A stretch of 8,663 nucleotides of DNA from Sulfitobacter sp. (GCA_024636405.1 JAGXHC010000112.1:1-8663), one strand, 5' to 3'; positions 1 to 6,908 are shown, counted from the first letter of the stretch. Program-made: numbers and translations. The notes: generated from the sequence alone by a model not told the origin.

Positions 1-129
1 ACCGCCCCGCCGGAAACATTCATTGTCAGTGGTGATGGCACCGTCCTGTTCCGTTTTGCCGGCCCGCTGGTCGGCAGCGATTATGAACAGCGGTTCATGC
101 CAGAGTTGCAAAAGGCGCTGGCGGAGTAG
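1..129 (+). CDS. ccmG: C-terminal end of thiol:disulfide interchange protein CcmG/DsbE (partial)
   Basis: The window opens inside this gene; 42 codons and a TAG stop are visible. The peptide begins TAPPETFIVSGDGTVLFRFA, which matches the end of CcmG/DsbE thioredoxins: the PETF segment carries the cis-proline that faces the redox active site, followed by a beta-hairpin (VSGDGTVLFRF) and a C-terminal helix (the Y28 to E42 part). In the family this is a membrane-anchored periplasmic reductant that keeps apocytochrome c or its chaperone reduced for heme attachment. The active-site CxxC lies upstream, outside the window, so it cannot be checked. As I recall, ccm genes lie beside acnA in many Rhodobacteraceae, which agrees with the convergent acnA here. 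Another thioredoxin-like family (TlpA/ResA) is the main alternative. Confidence 0.75.
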   Translation, partial: TAPPETFIVSGDGTVLFRFAGPLVGSDYEQRFMPELQKALAE

Positions 130-303
130 GGCAGTTGCGGCGCGGTCCGTTCCGGAGCGAAAAACCGCAGACGTTCGGTGGTAGCATTCGAGTTGGATGA
201 TACGATTGCGCGTCAAACAACGCTCGGCAAAACTCAACCACAAAATGACATGGATGGGCGCTGGCATCGCCACCCCACGTGCAGTCGACGTTCAATGCGC
301 GAC

Positions 304-340
304 AAAAAAAGACGGCCCTGGATTTTCATCCGGGGCCGTC
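304..340 (-). terminator. Intrinsic terminator of acnA
   Basis: Two 11-base arms (311-321 and 330-340) form a GC-rich stem with one wobble position and an 8-base loop. On the minus strand the stem is followed at once by seven Ts (310-304). It lies 24 bp beyond the acnA stop codon, the expected place for a Rho-independent terminator. Read rightward from ccmG, the stem is followed only by TGTCATTT, so it would be a weaker terminator in that direction. The rest of the convergent gap, 130-300, shows no gene and no clear signal. Confidence 0.85.
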
Positions 341-363
341 TGTCATTTACGGATCGTCAGTAA

Positions 364-3153
364 TCACTCAGCCGCGACGTTGCCCGACTTTGCAAGATCA
401 CGCAGCACATAATGCAGCACACCGCCGTGTTCGATATATTCGATCTCGATCGCGGTATCGATCCGGCACTTCAGTGTGATCTCTTTCACCTCACCATCCG
501 CCATCGTGATTTTGCAGGGCACTTCCTGCAACGGCTTGATCGTGTCGAGACCGGAAATGGAGACCGTCTCCTCCCCGGTGAGACCCAGCGATTTGCGCGT
601 GTCGCCGCCTGTGAATTCAAGAGGAATCACACCCATGCCAACAAGGTTGGAGCGATGGATACGCTCAAAGCTTTCGGCGATGACAGCCCTGACGCCCAGC
701 AGGGCCGTGCCCTTGGCCGCCCAGTCGCGCGATGAACCGGCACCGTAAAGTTCACCGCCGAAGATGACCAGCGGCGTGCCTTTTTCCTCCCAAGCCATCG
801 CCGCGTCGAAGATCGAGGTCTGCTTGCCGTCCGGACCGAGGGTATAGCCACCCTCGACGCCGTCCAGCATTTCATTCTTGATACGGATGTTGGCGAAAGT
901 GCCACGCATCATCACCTCGTGGTTGCCACGCCGCGAACCATATGAGTTAAACTCGCGCACCGGCACCTGACGCTCGACCAGATACTGACCGGCAGGGGTC
1001 TTTTCCTTGAACGACCCGGCCGGCGAAATGTGGTCGGTCGTGATCATGTCGCCGAGCAGAGCCAGCACCTTGGCACCCTCGATGTTGGTGATCGTGCCCG
1101 GGTCCTTGTCCATGCCCTGGAAATAGGGCGGGTTCTGAACGTATGTCGATTGTGGCGGCCAGTTGTAAGTCTTGCTGTCCGTGGTCTCGACCGCCTGCCA
1201 TTTGTCGTCACCTTTGAAGACATCGGCATATTTGTCCTGAAAAGCTTCGCGGGTCACTGTCCGCTCCACCAGTTCCGCAATCTCTGCGGTCGTGGGCCAT
1301 ATGTCCTTTAGATAGACGTCGTTGCCATCCTGATCCTGGCCAAGCGGGCTACCGGTCAGATCGTGGTTCATGTCGCCAACAAGGGCATAGGCCACCACCA
1401 GCGGCGGCGAAGCCAGGTAGTTGGCGCGCACGTCGGGGCTGATCCGGCCTTCAAAGTTACGGTTGCCCGACAGAACCGAAGTGCCGATCAAATCATAATC
1501 ATTGATCGCCTTGCTGATTTCGGGCTCCAGCGGGCCGGAGTTCCCGATGCAGGTGGTGCAGCCATATCCGACAAGGTTGAAACCGATGGCGTCCAGATCC
1601 TCTTGCAGGCCAGCGGCCTCCAGATAATGCGAAACCACCTGCGAACCGGGCGCAAGCGACGTCTTGACCCAGGGCTTTCGGGTCAATCCCAACGCGCGCG
1701 CCTTGCGCGCCACAAGACCCGCCCCAATCATCACATAGGGGTTGGAGGTATTTGTGCACGACGTGATCGAGGCGATCACGATGGAGCCATCGTGCAACTG
1801 GTAATGGCCGTCATCCGTCGTGACAATGCCGCGGTTGTGATGGCCTTCATCGCCGGGGATTGTCGTTGGCTCAGGCTGCCCACCTTCGCCTTCCCAGCGA
1901 ATTTCCTGCGCAGGCGACGCGTCCTTGCCGCTGCGCACGCCTGCGACGTATTTGCCAAACGCGGTGTGCGCCTGATCCAGGTTGATGTGATCCTGCGGAC
2001 GTTTGGGCCCAGAGATGGCAGGGACGACGGTGCCCATATCAAGCCCGAGCGTATCGGTATATATCGGCGCGTAATCCGCCCCGCGCCACATGCCGTTGGC
2101 CTTGGCGTAGGCTTTGACCAGTGCCACACGATCCTTTTCGCGGCCCGTGTTGGTGAGATAGCGCAGGGTTTCGTCGTCGATCGGGAAGAAACCGCAGGTC
2201 GCGCCGTACTCCGGTGCCATGTTGGCAATGGTTGCGCGATCTGCCAGCGGCAAATGGTCGAGCCCTTCACCGTAGAATTCCACAAATTTGCCAACCACGC
2301 CTTTTTCGCGCAGCAGTTCCACAACCTTCAGCACCAGATCAGTTCCGGTGGTGCCTTCCATCATGCGGCCTGTCAGCTCGAAACCGACGACTTCGGGAAT
2401 GAGCATCGAGATCGGCTGACCCAGCATAGCGGCCTCTGCCTCGATCCCGCCGACGCCCCAGCCCAGCACGGCCGCGCCATTGACCATGGTGGTGTGGCTG
2501 TCAGTCCCGACCAGCGTGTCGGGATAGGCGACTTGTTCACCGTTTTGATCGGCGTCGGTCCAGACGGTCTGGCTGAGATATTCCAGGTTCACCTGATGGC
2601 AGATGCCGGTGCCGGGCGGCACCACGCGGAAATTGCGAAACGCCTTCTGGCCCCACTTGAGGAAAGTATAGCGTTCGATGTTGCGCTCGTATTCACGGTC
2701 TACATTCATCTGAAATGCGCGCGGATTGCCAAATTCGTCGATCATGACGGAGTGGTCAATCACCAGATCGACGGGATTAAGCGGATTGATCTTGTCCGGA
2801 TCACCGCCAAGCGCCACGATACCGTCACGCATTGCGGCAAGGTCCACGACCGCGGGCACACCGGTGAAATCCTGCATCAGCACGCGGGCCGGGCGGTAAG
2901 CGATCTCGCGCGGGTTCTTGCCACCCTTGGCACCCCATTCGGCAAAGGCCTTGATATCGTCTACGGTGACGGTCTTGCCGTCCTCAAACCGCAGCATGTT
3001 TTCCAGCACCACCTTAAGCGCTGCGGGCAGATTGGAGAAATCACCCAATCCGGCCTCCTGTGCGGCGGGAATTGAATAATAGGCAACAGACTGGCTGCCT
3101 TCGGTAAGCGTCTTGCGCGTCTTGGCGGTGTCCTGGCCGACTGTGATTGTCAT
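364..3153 (-). CDS. acnA: Aconitate hydratase A (aconitase)
   Basis: A 929-aa cytoplasmic [4Fe-4S] enzyme that interconverts citrate and isocitrate via cis-aconitate in the TCA cycle. The three cluster ligands are C466 (ITSCTNTSNP) and C532/C535 (GYGCTTCIGNSG). The 66- and 3-residue spacings are those of E. coli AcnA (C435, C501, C504). Other hallmarks are VGTDSHTTMVNG in the N-terminal half and the swivel-domain active-site stretch GAGSSRDWAAKG (R809). Length fits the bacterial AcnA/IRP family; AcnB has a different domain order. I chose the ATG at 3153 (MTITVGQD) because AAGGGAG lies 6 bases upstream and family members start near there. An in-frame TTG at 3204 would add 17 unlikely residues. 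A terminator follows. Its upstream region carries a TTGACA element and an FNR-like box, so oxygen-linked control is possible. It is divergent from the DUF1223 gene. Confidence 0.97.
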   Translation of the reverse strand: MTITVGQDTAKTRKTLTEGSQSVAYYSIPAAQEAGLGDFSNLPAALKVVLENMLRFEDGKTVTVDDIKAFAEWGAKGGKNPREIAYRPARVLMQDFTGVPAVVDLAAMRDGIVALGGDPDKINPLNPVDLVIDHSVMIDEFGNPRAFQMNVDREYERNIERYTFLKWGQKAFRNFRVVPPGTGICHQVNLEYLSQTVWTDADQNGEQVAYPDTLVGTDSHTTMVNGAAVLGWGVGGIEAEAAMLGQPISMLIPEVVGFELTGRMMEGTTGTDLVLKVVELLREKGVVGKFVEFYGEGLDHLPLADRATIANMAPEYGATCGFFPIDDETLRYLTNTGREKDRVALVKAYAKANGMWRGADYAPIYTDTLGLDMGTVVPAISGPKRPQDHINLDQAHTAFGKYVAGVRSGKDASPAQEIRWEGEGGQPEPTTIPGDEGHHNRGIVTTDDGHYQLHDGSIVIASITSCTNTSNPYVMIGAGLVARKARALGLTRKPWVKTSLAPGSQVVSHYLEAAGLQEDLDAIGFNLVGYGCTTCIGNSGPLEPEISKAINDYDLIGTSVLSGNRNFEGRISPDVRANYLASPPLVVAYALVGDMNHDLTGSPLGQDQDGNDVYLKDIWPTTAEIAELVERTVTREAFQDKYADVFKGDDKWQAVETTDSKTYNWPPQSTYVQNPPYFQGMDKDPGTITNIEGAKVLALLGDMITTDHISPAGSFKEKTPAGQYLVERQVPVREFNSYGSRRGNHEVMMRGTFANIRIKNEMLDGVEGGYTLGPDGKQTSIFDAAMAWEEKGTPLVIFGGELYGAGSSRDWAAKGTALLGVRAVIAESFERIHRSNLVGMGVIPLEFTGGDTRKSLGLTGEETVSISGLDTIKPLQEVPCKITMADGEVKEITLKCRIDTAIEIEYIEHGGVLHYVLRDLAKSGNVAAE

Positions 3154-3220
3154 GGAAGGCTCCCTTGTTAATCGGATGGCGATGAGTGGTGCTTGCTGTT
3201 TCAATGCCGCATGGGGCGCG

Positions 3221-3249
3221 GCGATTCAACTGCTATTGAATAATGTCAA
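3221..3249 (-). promoter_or_regulatory. Candidate acnA promoter
   Basis: Read on the minus strand, a perfect consensus -35 hexamer TTGACA sits at 3249-3244. The -10 is poorly defined: GAATCG or AATCGC 16-17 bases downstream resembles TATAAT little, which is common for alphaproteobacterial promoters. Initiation would fall around 3214, giving a leader of about 60 nt before the ATG at 3153. An inverted repeat ATTCAA-N6-TTGAAT (3224-3241) fills most of the spacer and could be an operator. The -35 is sequence evidence; the -10 and the start site are inference. Confidence 0.45.
3236..3249. promoter_or_regulatory. CRP/FNR-family-like binding box in the acnA/DUF1223 divergent region
   Basis: The plus strand reads TTGAATAATGTCAA: half-sites TTGA and TCAA with six bases between them. 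The consensus for FNR/FnrL is TTGAT-N4-ATCAA, so eight of ten positions match and both outer half-sites are perfect. The right half-site coincides with the acnA -35 hexamer, so a bound regulator would more likely repress acnA. For the divergent DUF1223 gene it lies well upstream, at a distance where activation is possible. Which family member, if any, binds cannot be told from the sequence. Confidence 0.4.
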
Positions 3250-3256
3250 AGCGAAT

Positions 3257-3272
3257 GTATACCATTGTGTAC
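3257..3272. repeat. Imperfect 16-bp palindrome in the divergent promoter region
   Basis: GTATACCATTGTGTAC matches its own reverse complement at 12 of 16 positions, with matching GTA/TAC ends. It lies just upstream of the acnA -35 element and about 40 bp upstream of the candidate DUF1223 promoter. It could be a weak operator; the mismatches make chance a real possibility. Confidence 0.25.
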
Positions 3273-3310
3273 TGAATTTGAAGGCCTCAGTTTGCGCCTT
3301 TCAAGAAACC

Positions 3311-3340
3311 TTGATTGGTTATTTCAGGTTTCGCCAGATA
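3311..3340 (+). promoter_or_regulatory. Candidate promoter of the DUF1223 gene
   Basis: TTGATT (3311-3316) is separated by 18 bases from CAGATA (3335-3340). The -35 matches consensus at four positions and the -10 is fair. Initiation near 3347 would leave a leader of roughly 33 nt before the ATG at 3380. This is the best match in the gap, but it is a weak call. Confidence 0.33.
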
Positions 3341-3379
3341 CACGGGACCAAGCACCAATTATAATTGATCTGGAATCAT

Positions 3380-4078
3380 ATGATCCGCCTCAGCTCTGCC
3401 ATTGCCGCTGCCATTGTGTTGTGCACAAGCCCGATTGCTGCCCAGGAAAACCCGGTAGTGGTGGAGCTTTTCACGTCGCAGGGTTGTTCGTCCTGTCCGC
3501 CCGCTGATGCGCTCTTGTCAGAATTGGCAGCGCGCGAGGACGTCATCGCGCTGGCGCTGCATGTGGATTACTGGGATTATATCGGCTGGAAGGACCCGTT
3601 TGGGAATCCGGCGCATGCTGACCGGCAACGCGCCTATGCTGCGCATGGCGGGCGGCGGTCTATCTATACGCCGGAGATGATCGTCAACGGCGAGACCGAT
3701 ATTGTTGGCGCAAAGCCAATGGATCTGTCAAAGGCCATCGCGGCTCATGCTGCGGTGCCAGGCACCGTCGCGCTGAATGTGGCCCGCAGCGGTGACATGT
3801 TGCAGATTGCGGCTGAGCCAACTGCTGCGGTCAAAGGGCCGATGAAAGTGCATCTGGTACGCTATGCGCCACAGCGCACGACCCAAATCAAGCGCGGCGA
3901 AAACGCGGGCAAAACAATTGATTATGCCAATGTTGTCGAAAGCTGGACGGTTCTGGGTAGTTGGACGGGTGAGGCGCCGCTGAAAATGCAGGCTGCGGTG
4001 AAGGGCGATGCGCCCGTCGTGGTGATCATCCAACGCGGCAGTGCCGGCTCGATCCTTGCTGCGGCTCGCGTTCGGTAG
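3380..4078 (+). CDS. DUF1223 family secreted thioredoxin-fold protein
   Basis: A 232-aa protein. Residues 1-22 form a Sec-type signal peptide (basic start, hydrophobic core, cleavage likely after AAQ or nearby), so the product should be periplasmic. The mature part opens VVELFTSQGCSSCPPADALL, the hallmark of DUF1223: a thioredoxin-like strand followed by a CxxC pair at C36/C39. A conserved middle (HVDYWDYIGWKDPF, then IYTPEMIVNG, whose proline is in the place of a thioredoxin cis-Pro) follows. The family is widespread in proteobacteria; its substrate is not known to me, and disulfide or thiol redox work is inference from CxxC. An in-frame TTG at 3365 adds five residues; the ATG at 3380 is preferred because it gives a clean signal peptide, although the ribosome site (GGAA, 4 bases upstream) is weak. 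It is divergent from acnA and convergent with the acyltransferase gene. The 56-bp gap 4079-4134 holds no convincing terminator. Confidence 0.9.
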   Translation: MIRLSSAIAAAIVLCTSPIAAQENPVVVELFTSQGCSSCPPADALLSELAAREDVIALALHVDYWDYIGWKDPFGNPAHADRQRAYAAHGGRRSIYTPEMIVNGETDIVGAKPMDLSKAIAAHAAVPGTVALNVARSGDMLQIAAEPTAAVKGPMKVHLVRYAPQRTTQIKRGENAGKTIDYANVVESWTVLGSWTGEAPLKMQAAVKGDAPVVVIIQRGSAGSILAAARVR

Positions 4079-4134
4079 CCCTTTATCTTTTGCGAACGAT
4101 TTGTGCGGCATTTTCTTAAATTTCGGCGCAGTCC

Positions 4135-5043
4135 CTAGTTGTCGTGGATACGCCAGCGGCGATGTACCCAGAACCATTGTTCAGGATTTGCCTTGATCCG
4201 GGCTGACAGGCTGTCGTTGAGGGCTTGGGTCATGCGCCTTGCATCGCTGTGCGGCACAGGCTCTTCCAGCACTGCGGCAAAACTCAGACCGTCGGGCTGG
4301 CGAATGCCATAAAACGGGATCAGCAGAGCATCGAATCGCAAGGCCAGTTCTGCGGCGGAAAGTGCGGTATTGGCCGGCTCGCCCAGAAAATCCAGCGGTG
4401 GAGCGCCAAAAACGTGCTGATCGAACAGCAGTACCAATTGTCCACCGTTCTTGAGGTGACGCACAAAACCGGCGGTGCCCCGGCGACCCTGGGCAAAGAC
4501 CGGGCCACCAAAAGCCTCCATCGTCTTGACGTAATGGGCGTTGAAGTAGGGGTTCTTCATGTCGCGGTAAAGCCCGCCAATGGCATAGCCGCGCGCCACC
4601 AATGCGGCGCGGGCCGCCTCGTAATTGCCGAAATGGCCGGTGACGAGGATAACGGGGCGTCCATCGGCGGCTGCCTTTTCCAGCGCGGCAAAGCCCGGCC
4701 CTTGTGGGGTAAGCTTGGCCATGCGGGCAGGAAATTCACGCGCGGAATAGTTTTCGATGAAACTACGTCCGACGTTATTCAGGCAACGTGACGCTGTGCG
4801 GCGCTGGTCGGCCAGCGGCATCTGCGGCCAGATCATAGAAAGGTTGTCGCGCGCGCGTTTGCGGTAACCCGCCAGTGGTCCCAGTATATGTTGCACCACA
4901 GCGCCGATGAACCGCACCCGCACCGTATAGGGCAGGGCCAGCGCCAGCCCGATGATGCCAACGATCAGTGCGTTGGACAAATAGTGGCCGGTGTCACGCA
5001 AGGTGATGGCGCGCGGCGCGTTGGGCGGTGTGGTGTCTGGCAT
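4135..5043 (-). CDS. Late lipid A acyltransferase, LpxL/HtrB family
   Basis: A 302-aa inner-membrane protein of the lysophospholipid acyltransferase superfamily. In the family it transfers an acyl chain from acyl-ACP to a lipid A precursor on the cytoplasmic face. Visible signs are one N-terminal hydrophobic segment (about 22-40), the catalytic HX4E motif (H137 to E142 in VTGHFGNYEA), a LFDQH stretch (206-210), FLGEPANT (219-226), and the C-terminal signature NPEQWFWVHRRWR (286-298). Length is typical. Whether it acts as LpxL, LpxM or another homologue, and its acyl-chain preference, cannot be read from the sequence. The ATG at 5043 is preceded by an in-frame TGA at 5055-5053, so it cannot start further upstream. 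The GAGGG ribosome site is unusually close, about 2-3 bases from the ATG. It lies 137 bp downstream of the FliG-like gene; I see no gene or strong terminator in that gap. Confidence 0.88.
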   Translation of the reverse strand: MPDTTPPNAPRAITLRDTGHYLSNALIVGIIGLALALPYTVRVRFIGAVVQHILGPLAGYRKRARDNLSMIWPQMPLADQRRTASRCLNNVGRSFIENYSAREFPARMAKLTPQGPGFAALEKAAADGRPVILVTGHFGNYEAARAALVARGYAIGGLYRDMKNPYFNAHYVKTMEAFGGPVFAQGRRGTAGFVRHLKNGGQLVLLFDQHVFGAPPLDFLGEPANTALSAAELALRFDALLIPFYGIRQPDGLSFAAVLEEPVPHSDARRMTQALNDSLSARIKANPEQWFWVHRRWRIHDN

Positions 5044-5180
5044 GGCCCTCTGTCAGGCAGCGGCGTTCGCGTCAGGCATACCTTCTGGCGTCAATGGCAA
5101 CAAGGTGCGCCTTGGACAAGCAGCGCATGGTGCTGGGCGCGGCCGCCTTTCGGGCGAAATTAGGGAACTGGTCGCAGATG

Positions 5181-6242
5181 TCAGTCCTCTGTCTCCTCCT
5201 CAACCACCAGCAGCAGATCGCCGCTGCGTTCCATCTCGCGAATGGCGGTGACGACTTCAGCCATTGCGTCTTCGGCATCGGCAGGTTTCACAGTGCCCGT
5301 TTCTGCGATCTCCTCGCGCAGTTGATCGGCCATACGGCCCGACATGTTTTCCAGCACAAAGTCGCGTGACGCGGCAAACCCGGCAGGTTCCGCACCGGCC
5401 AGCGCCAGCAACAGCTTTGCCGGATCGACTTCGCGGAGGATGCGCGGGATATCGCGGGGTGCAATGCGTTGAGGAATATTGCCAAAGGTGAAGATCGCCT
5501 TGCGCACGGCATTGGCAAAGCCCTGATCGGTTTCATCCAGCCCTTCAAGCACATCGTCGCGCGTCAGCGTGGTGGATGAGTTCAGGATCGCACCCACCCG
5601 GTCCACCGGGTCGCTGTCAAAGGCGCGGGCCGGTTGCGCATCCAGTTGCGTCGCCAGCGAGAGCCCGATCCGGTCCACCGCGTCGGGTGTCACCGCGCCG
5701 GTCAGTGATACGGCATAGGTGATGCGGCGGGCCTGCGGACCCGGCAGGCGGCCCAGAAGCGTGGCAGCGACAGCAACGTCCAGCTTGGACAACAATACGG
5801 CCGCGACCTCTGTGCTTTCGTTTTCAAGAACGGGCAGAAGGGCGTCTGGACCCAGATCGCGGATGCGTTTCCACGGGTCGCCCGCCTGGCGCACACCCGC
5901 CTCTTTGCGCAGACGCGCGGCGGTCTGATGGCTGATTGTACCGTCCAGCGCATCAAGCGCGCCTGCCATGCCACCGGGAAACGACAGACCAATGCGTTCA
6001 AGCTCATCCGAAAACTCATCCACCACAGCCGCCAGCGTGGCGCGGTCAACCGTACGCATCGTGCCCATTTGCTTGGTAAGGTTGCTCTGCAGCTCATCCG
6101 GCAGATCCTCAAGCGGAATTTCCGCCCCACCATTCAGCAAAAGACGCACCACAATTGCCGCCTTTGCCCTGCGGCTGAGCACCATGCTGTTGCCCGCAGA
6201 TGCGGGCGGCGCGTAGCCGCCCATGGGCACAATATCATTCAT
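5181..6242 (-). CDS. FliG-like flagellar motor switch protein, outside flagellar context
   Basis: A 353-aa soluble helical protein resembling FliG, the rotor protein that couples MotA/MotB to torque. N-terminal region about 20-125 (SRRAKAAIVVRLLL start), middle 130-205 (TEVAAVLLSKLDVAVAATLL, then RITYAVSLTGAV), C-terminal 215-345 (VGAIL, then REVDPAKLLLALAGAE, NMSGRMADQLREEI, VKPADAEDAMAEV). By my hand alignment to E. coli FliG, the EHPQ motif of the middle domain is ENEST (140-144). Torque residue K264 is A282; R281 is kept (R303); D288/D289 are E310/E311; R297 is K319. It ends in an acidic tail (VVEEETED). No other flagellar gene is in the window, so it may be a non-motility paralogue or a dispersed motor gene. 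The ATG at 6242 follows AGG at 6 bases; that site is inside a predicted mRNA stem. The gene is 62 bp after the TPR gene. Confidence 0.75.
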   Translation of the reverse strand: MNDIVPMGGYAPPASAGNSMVLSRRAKAAIVVRLLLNGGAEIPLEDLPDELQSNLTKQMGTMRTVDRATLAAVVDEFSDELERIGLSFPGGMAGALDALDGTISHQTAARLRKEAGVRQAGDPWKRIRDLGPDALLPVLENESTEVAAVLLSKLDVAVAATLLGRLPGPQARRITYAVSLTGAVTPDAVDRIGLSLATQLDAQPARAFDSDPVDRVGAILNSSTTLTRDDVLEGLDETDQGFANAVRKAIFTFGNIPQRIAPRDIPRILREVDPAKLLLALAGAEPAGFAASRDFVLENMSGRMADQLREEIAETGTVKPADAEDAMAEVVTAIREMERSGDLLLVVEEETED

Positions 6243-6244
6243 CT

Positions 6245-6286
6245 TTTACCTGCCTTCTGAAGTTACGGCTATCAGTGGCAGGCAAA
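6245..6286 (-). promoter_or_regulatory. Leader hairpin covering the ribosome binding site of the FliG-like gene
   Basis: In the minus-strand mRNA, 5' arm TTTGCCTGCC (6286-6277) pairs with 3' arm GGCAGGTAAA (6254-6245): ten pairs, one of them a G-U wobble. The 3' arm contains the AGG ribosome site and runs to three bases before the start codon. Inside the 22-nt loop, CTGA and TCAG can pair for four more base pairs, leaving an 11-nt apical loop. On the opposite strand the wobble would become an A-C mismatch, so the fold favours the sense RNA. Function as a translational switch or thermometer is inference. Confidence 0.5.
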
Positions 6287-6304
6287 CGTGAAAAAAGACT
6301 GAAA

Positions 6305-6829
6305 TCAGTAGTTGAAAGTCCGGCCCGTCGCGATGGCCGTACGCAGTGAGGCTTCGGCCCATGTGCCGCTGCCACCGTGGCTGCGGATCGCGCGCAGCTG
6401 ATCAAGCGCGGCACTGATGTTGCCCTCTTCGACCAGCCCCTGTCCCATGTAGGAACGCGCCAGAATATTGCCGGGGTTCCGGGCCAGCGCCTGTTCATAA
6501 AAACTCATGGCCAGTGCGCCATTGCCCAACTTGCGGTGGGTGAAACCCATATAGGTCAGCCGACGATCATCTTCTGACGGCATCGATTCCAGCAACCGCT
6601 GCGCGTCAATATAGCGCCCGGCATAGGCCAGTTGCCGCACCGCGTCATAAAGCCCGTCAGCATCCAGATTGCTTTCCTCGGGGTTCACGCATGTCTTGGT
6701 TTTCTTGTCGTAGGTCTTACCGTCTTCGCATTTAATCTTGGGCGGGGCGGTTTCTTCGTTGCTGCCGGCCGCCAGCAGGGCGGTGGCAGGCAGGGACAGC
6801 GACAGGGCAGTGGCAAGCAGGATACGCAT
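6305..6829 (-). CDS. Secreted tetratricopeptide-repeat protein with a C-x12-C motif
   Basis: A 174-aa protein. Residues 1-21 are a signal peptide (MRILLATALSLSLPATALLA), so it is exported, probably to the periplasm. A short cysteine segment follows at 32-48, C34-EDGKTYDKKTKT-C47, likely a disulfide loop. From about 58 to 170 there are roughly three helical TPR-like units: GLYDAVRQLAYAGRYIDAQR, then GFTHRKLGNGALAMSFYEQA, then MGQGLVEEGNISAALDQLRA. The second fits TPR best (G, A, Y, A and P in their usual places). TPRs mediate protein binding; the partner is unknown. I chose the ATG at 6829 because GGAG lies 8 bases upstream and a clean signal peptide results. An in-frame start at 6901 would put 24 extra residues ahead of the signal peptide and overlaps the likely promoter. 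It follows the 52-aa cysteine protein, which has the same C-x12-C pattern. Confidence 0.82.
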   Translation of the reverse strand: MRILLATALSLSLPATALLAAGSNEETAPPKIKCEDGKTYDKKTKTCVNPEESNLDADGLYDAVRQLAYAGRYIDAQRLLESMPSEDDRRLTYMGFTHRKLGNGALAMSFYEQALARNPGNILARSYMGQGLVEEGNISAALDQLRAIRSHGGSGTWAEASLRTAIATGRTFNY

Positions 6830-6880
6830 GGGACGGGCTCCGGTTGTGGCAACCACCGGGCGGGGTTGCAGCCATAGCTT

Positions 6881-6908
6881 ATTGTAGTGCGCAATGCGCA
6901 CCGGTAAA
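6881..6908 (-). promoter_or_regulatory. Candidate promoter of the TPR gene with a palindromic spacer
   Basis: On the minus strand, TTTACC (6908-6903) and TACAAT (6886-6881) are 16 bases apart. TACAAT matches five of six consensus -10 positions. Initiation near 6874 gives a leader of about 45 nt. The spacer is almost wholly a perfect palindrome, GTGCGCA-N-TGCGCAC (6887-6901), the classic place for a repressor or MerR-type operator. The regulator is unknown. Confidence 0.42.

Noticed and set aside
137..172. Possible ccmG terminator (TGCGG/CCGCA with an inner TCCG/CGGA)
   Set aside because: The stem is interrupted and no T tract follows; the terminator at 304-340 is far stronger, though it is oriented for acnA.
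1363..3075. Open frame of 570 codons antisense to acnA
   Set aside because: It lies wholly inside acnA, which has all aconitase motifs. The translation is rich in H, R, G and A with no recognisable domain, as expected from the codon bias of a GC-rich gene read backwards.
4079..4134. TGCG/CGCA pair in the convergent gap as a shared terminator
   Set aside because: Only four pairs around a long AT-rich loop; not a credible terminator on either strand.
4225..4791. Open frame of 188 codons antisense to the acyltransferase gene
   Set aside because: The opposite strand encodes a complete acyltransferase with its HX4E motif; this translation shows nothing recognisable.
5052..5077. Direct repeat GTCAGGC twice, 19 bp apart, upstream of the acyltransferase gene
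   Set aside because: Seven-base repeats are common in GC-rich DNA and no third copy or promoter fits them.
6291..6309. ACTG-ATTT-CAGT hairpin followed by six Ts at the end of the TPR gene
   Set aside because: The stem is only four or five pairs, low in GC and overlaps the stop codon, so it is too weak to call an intrinsic terminator.
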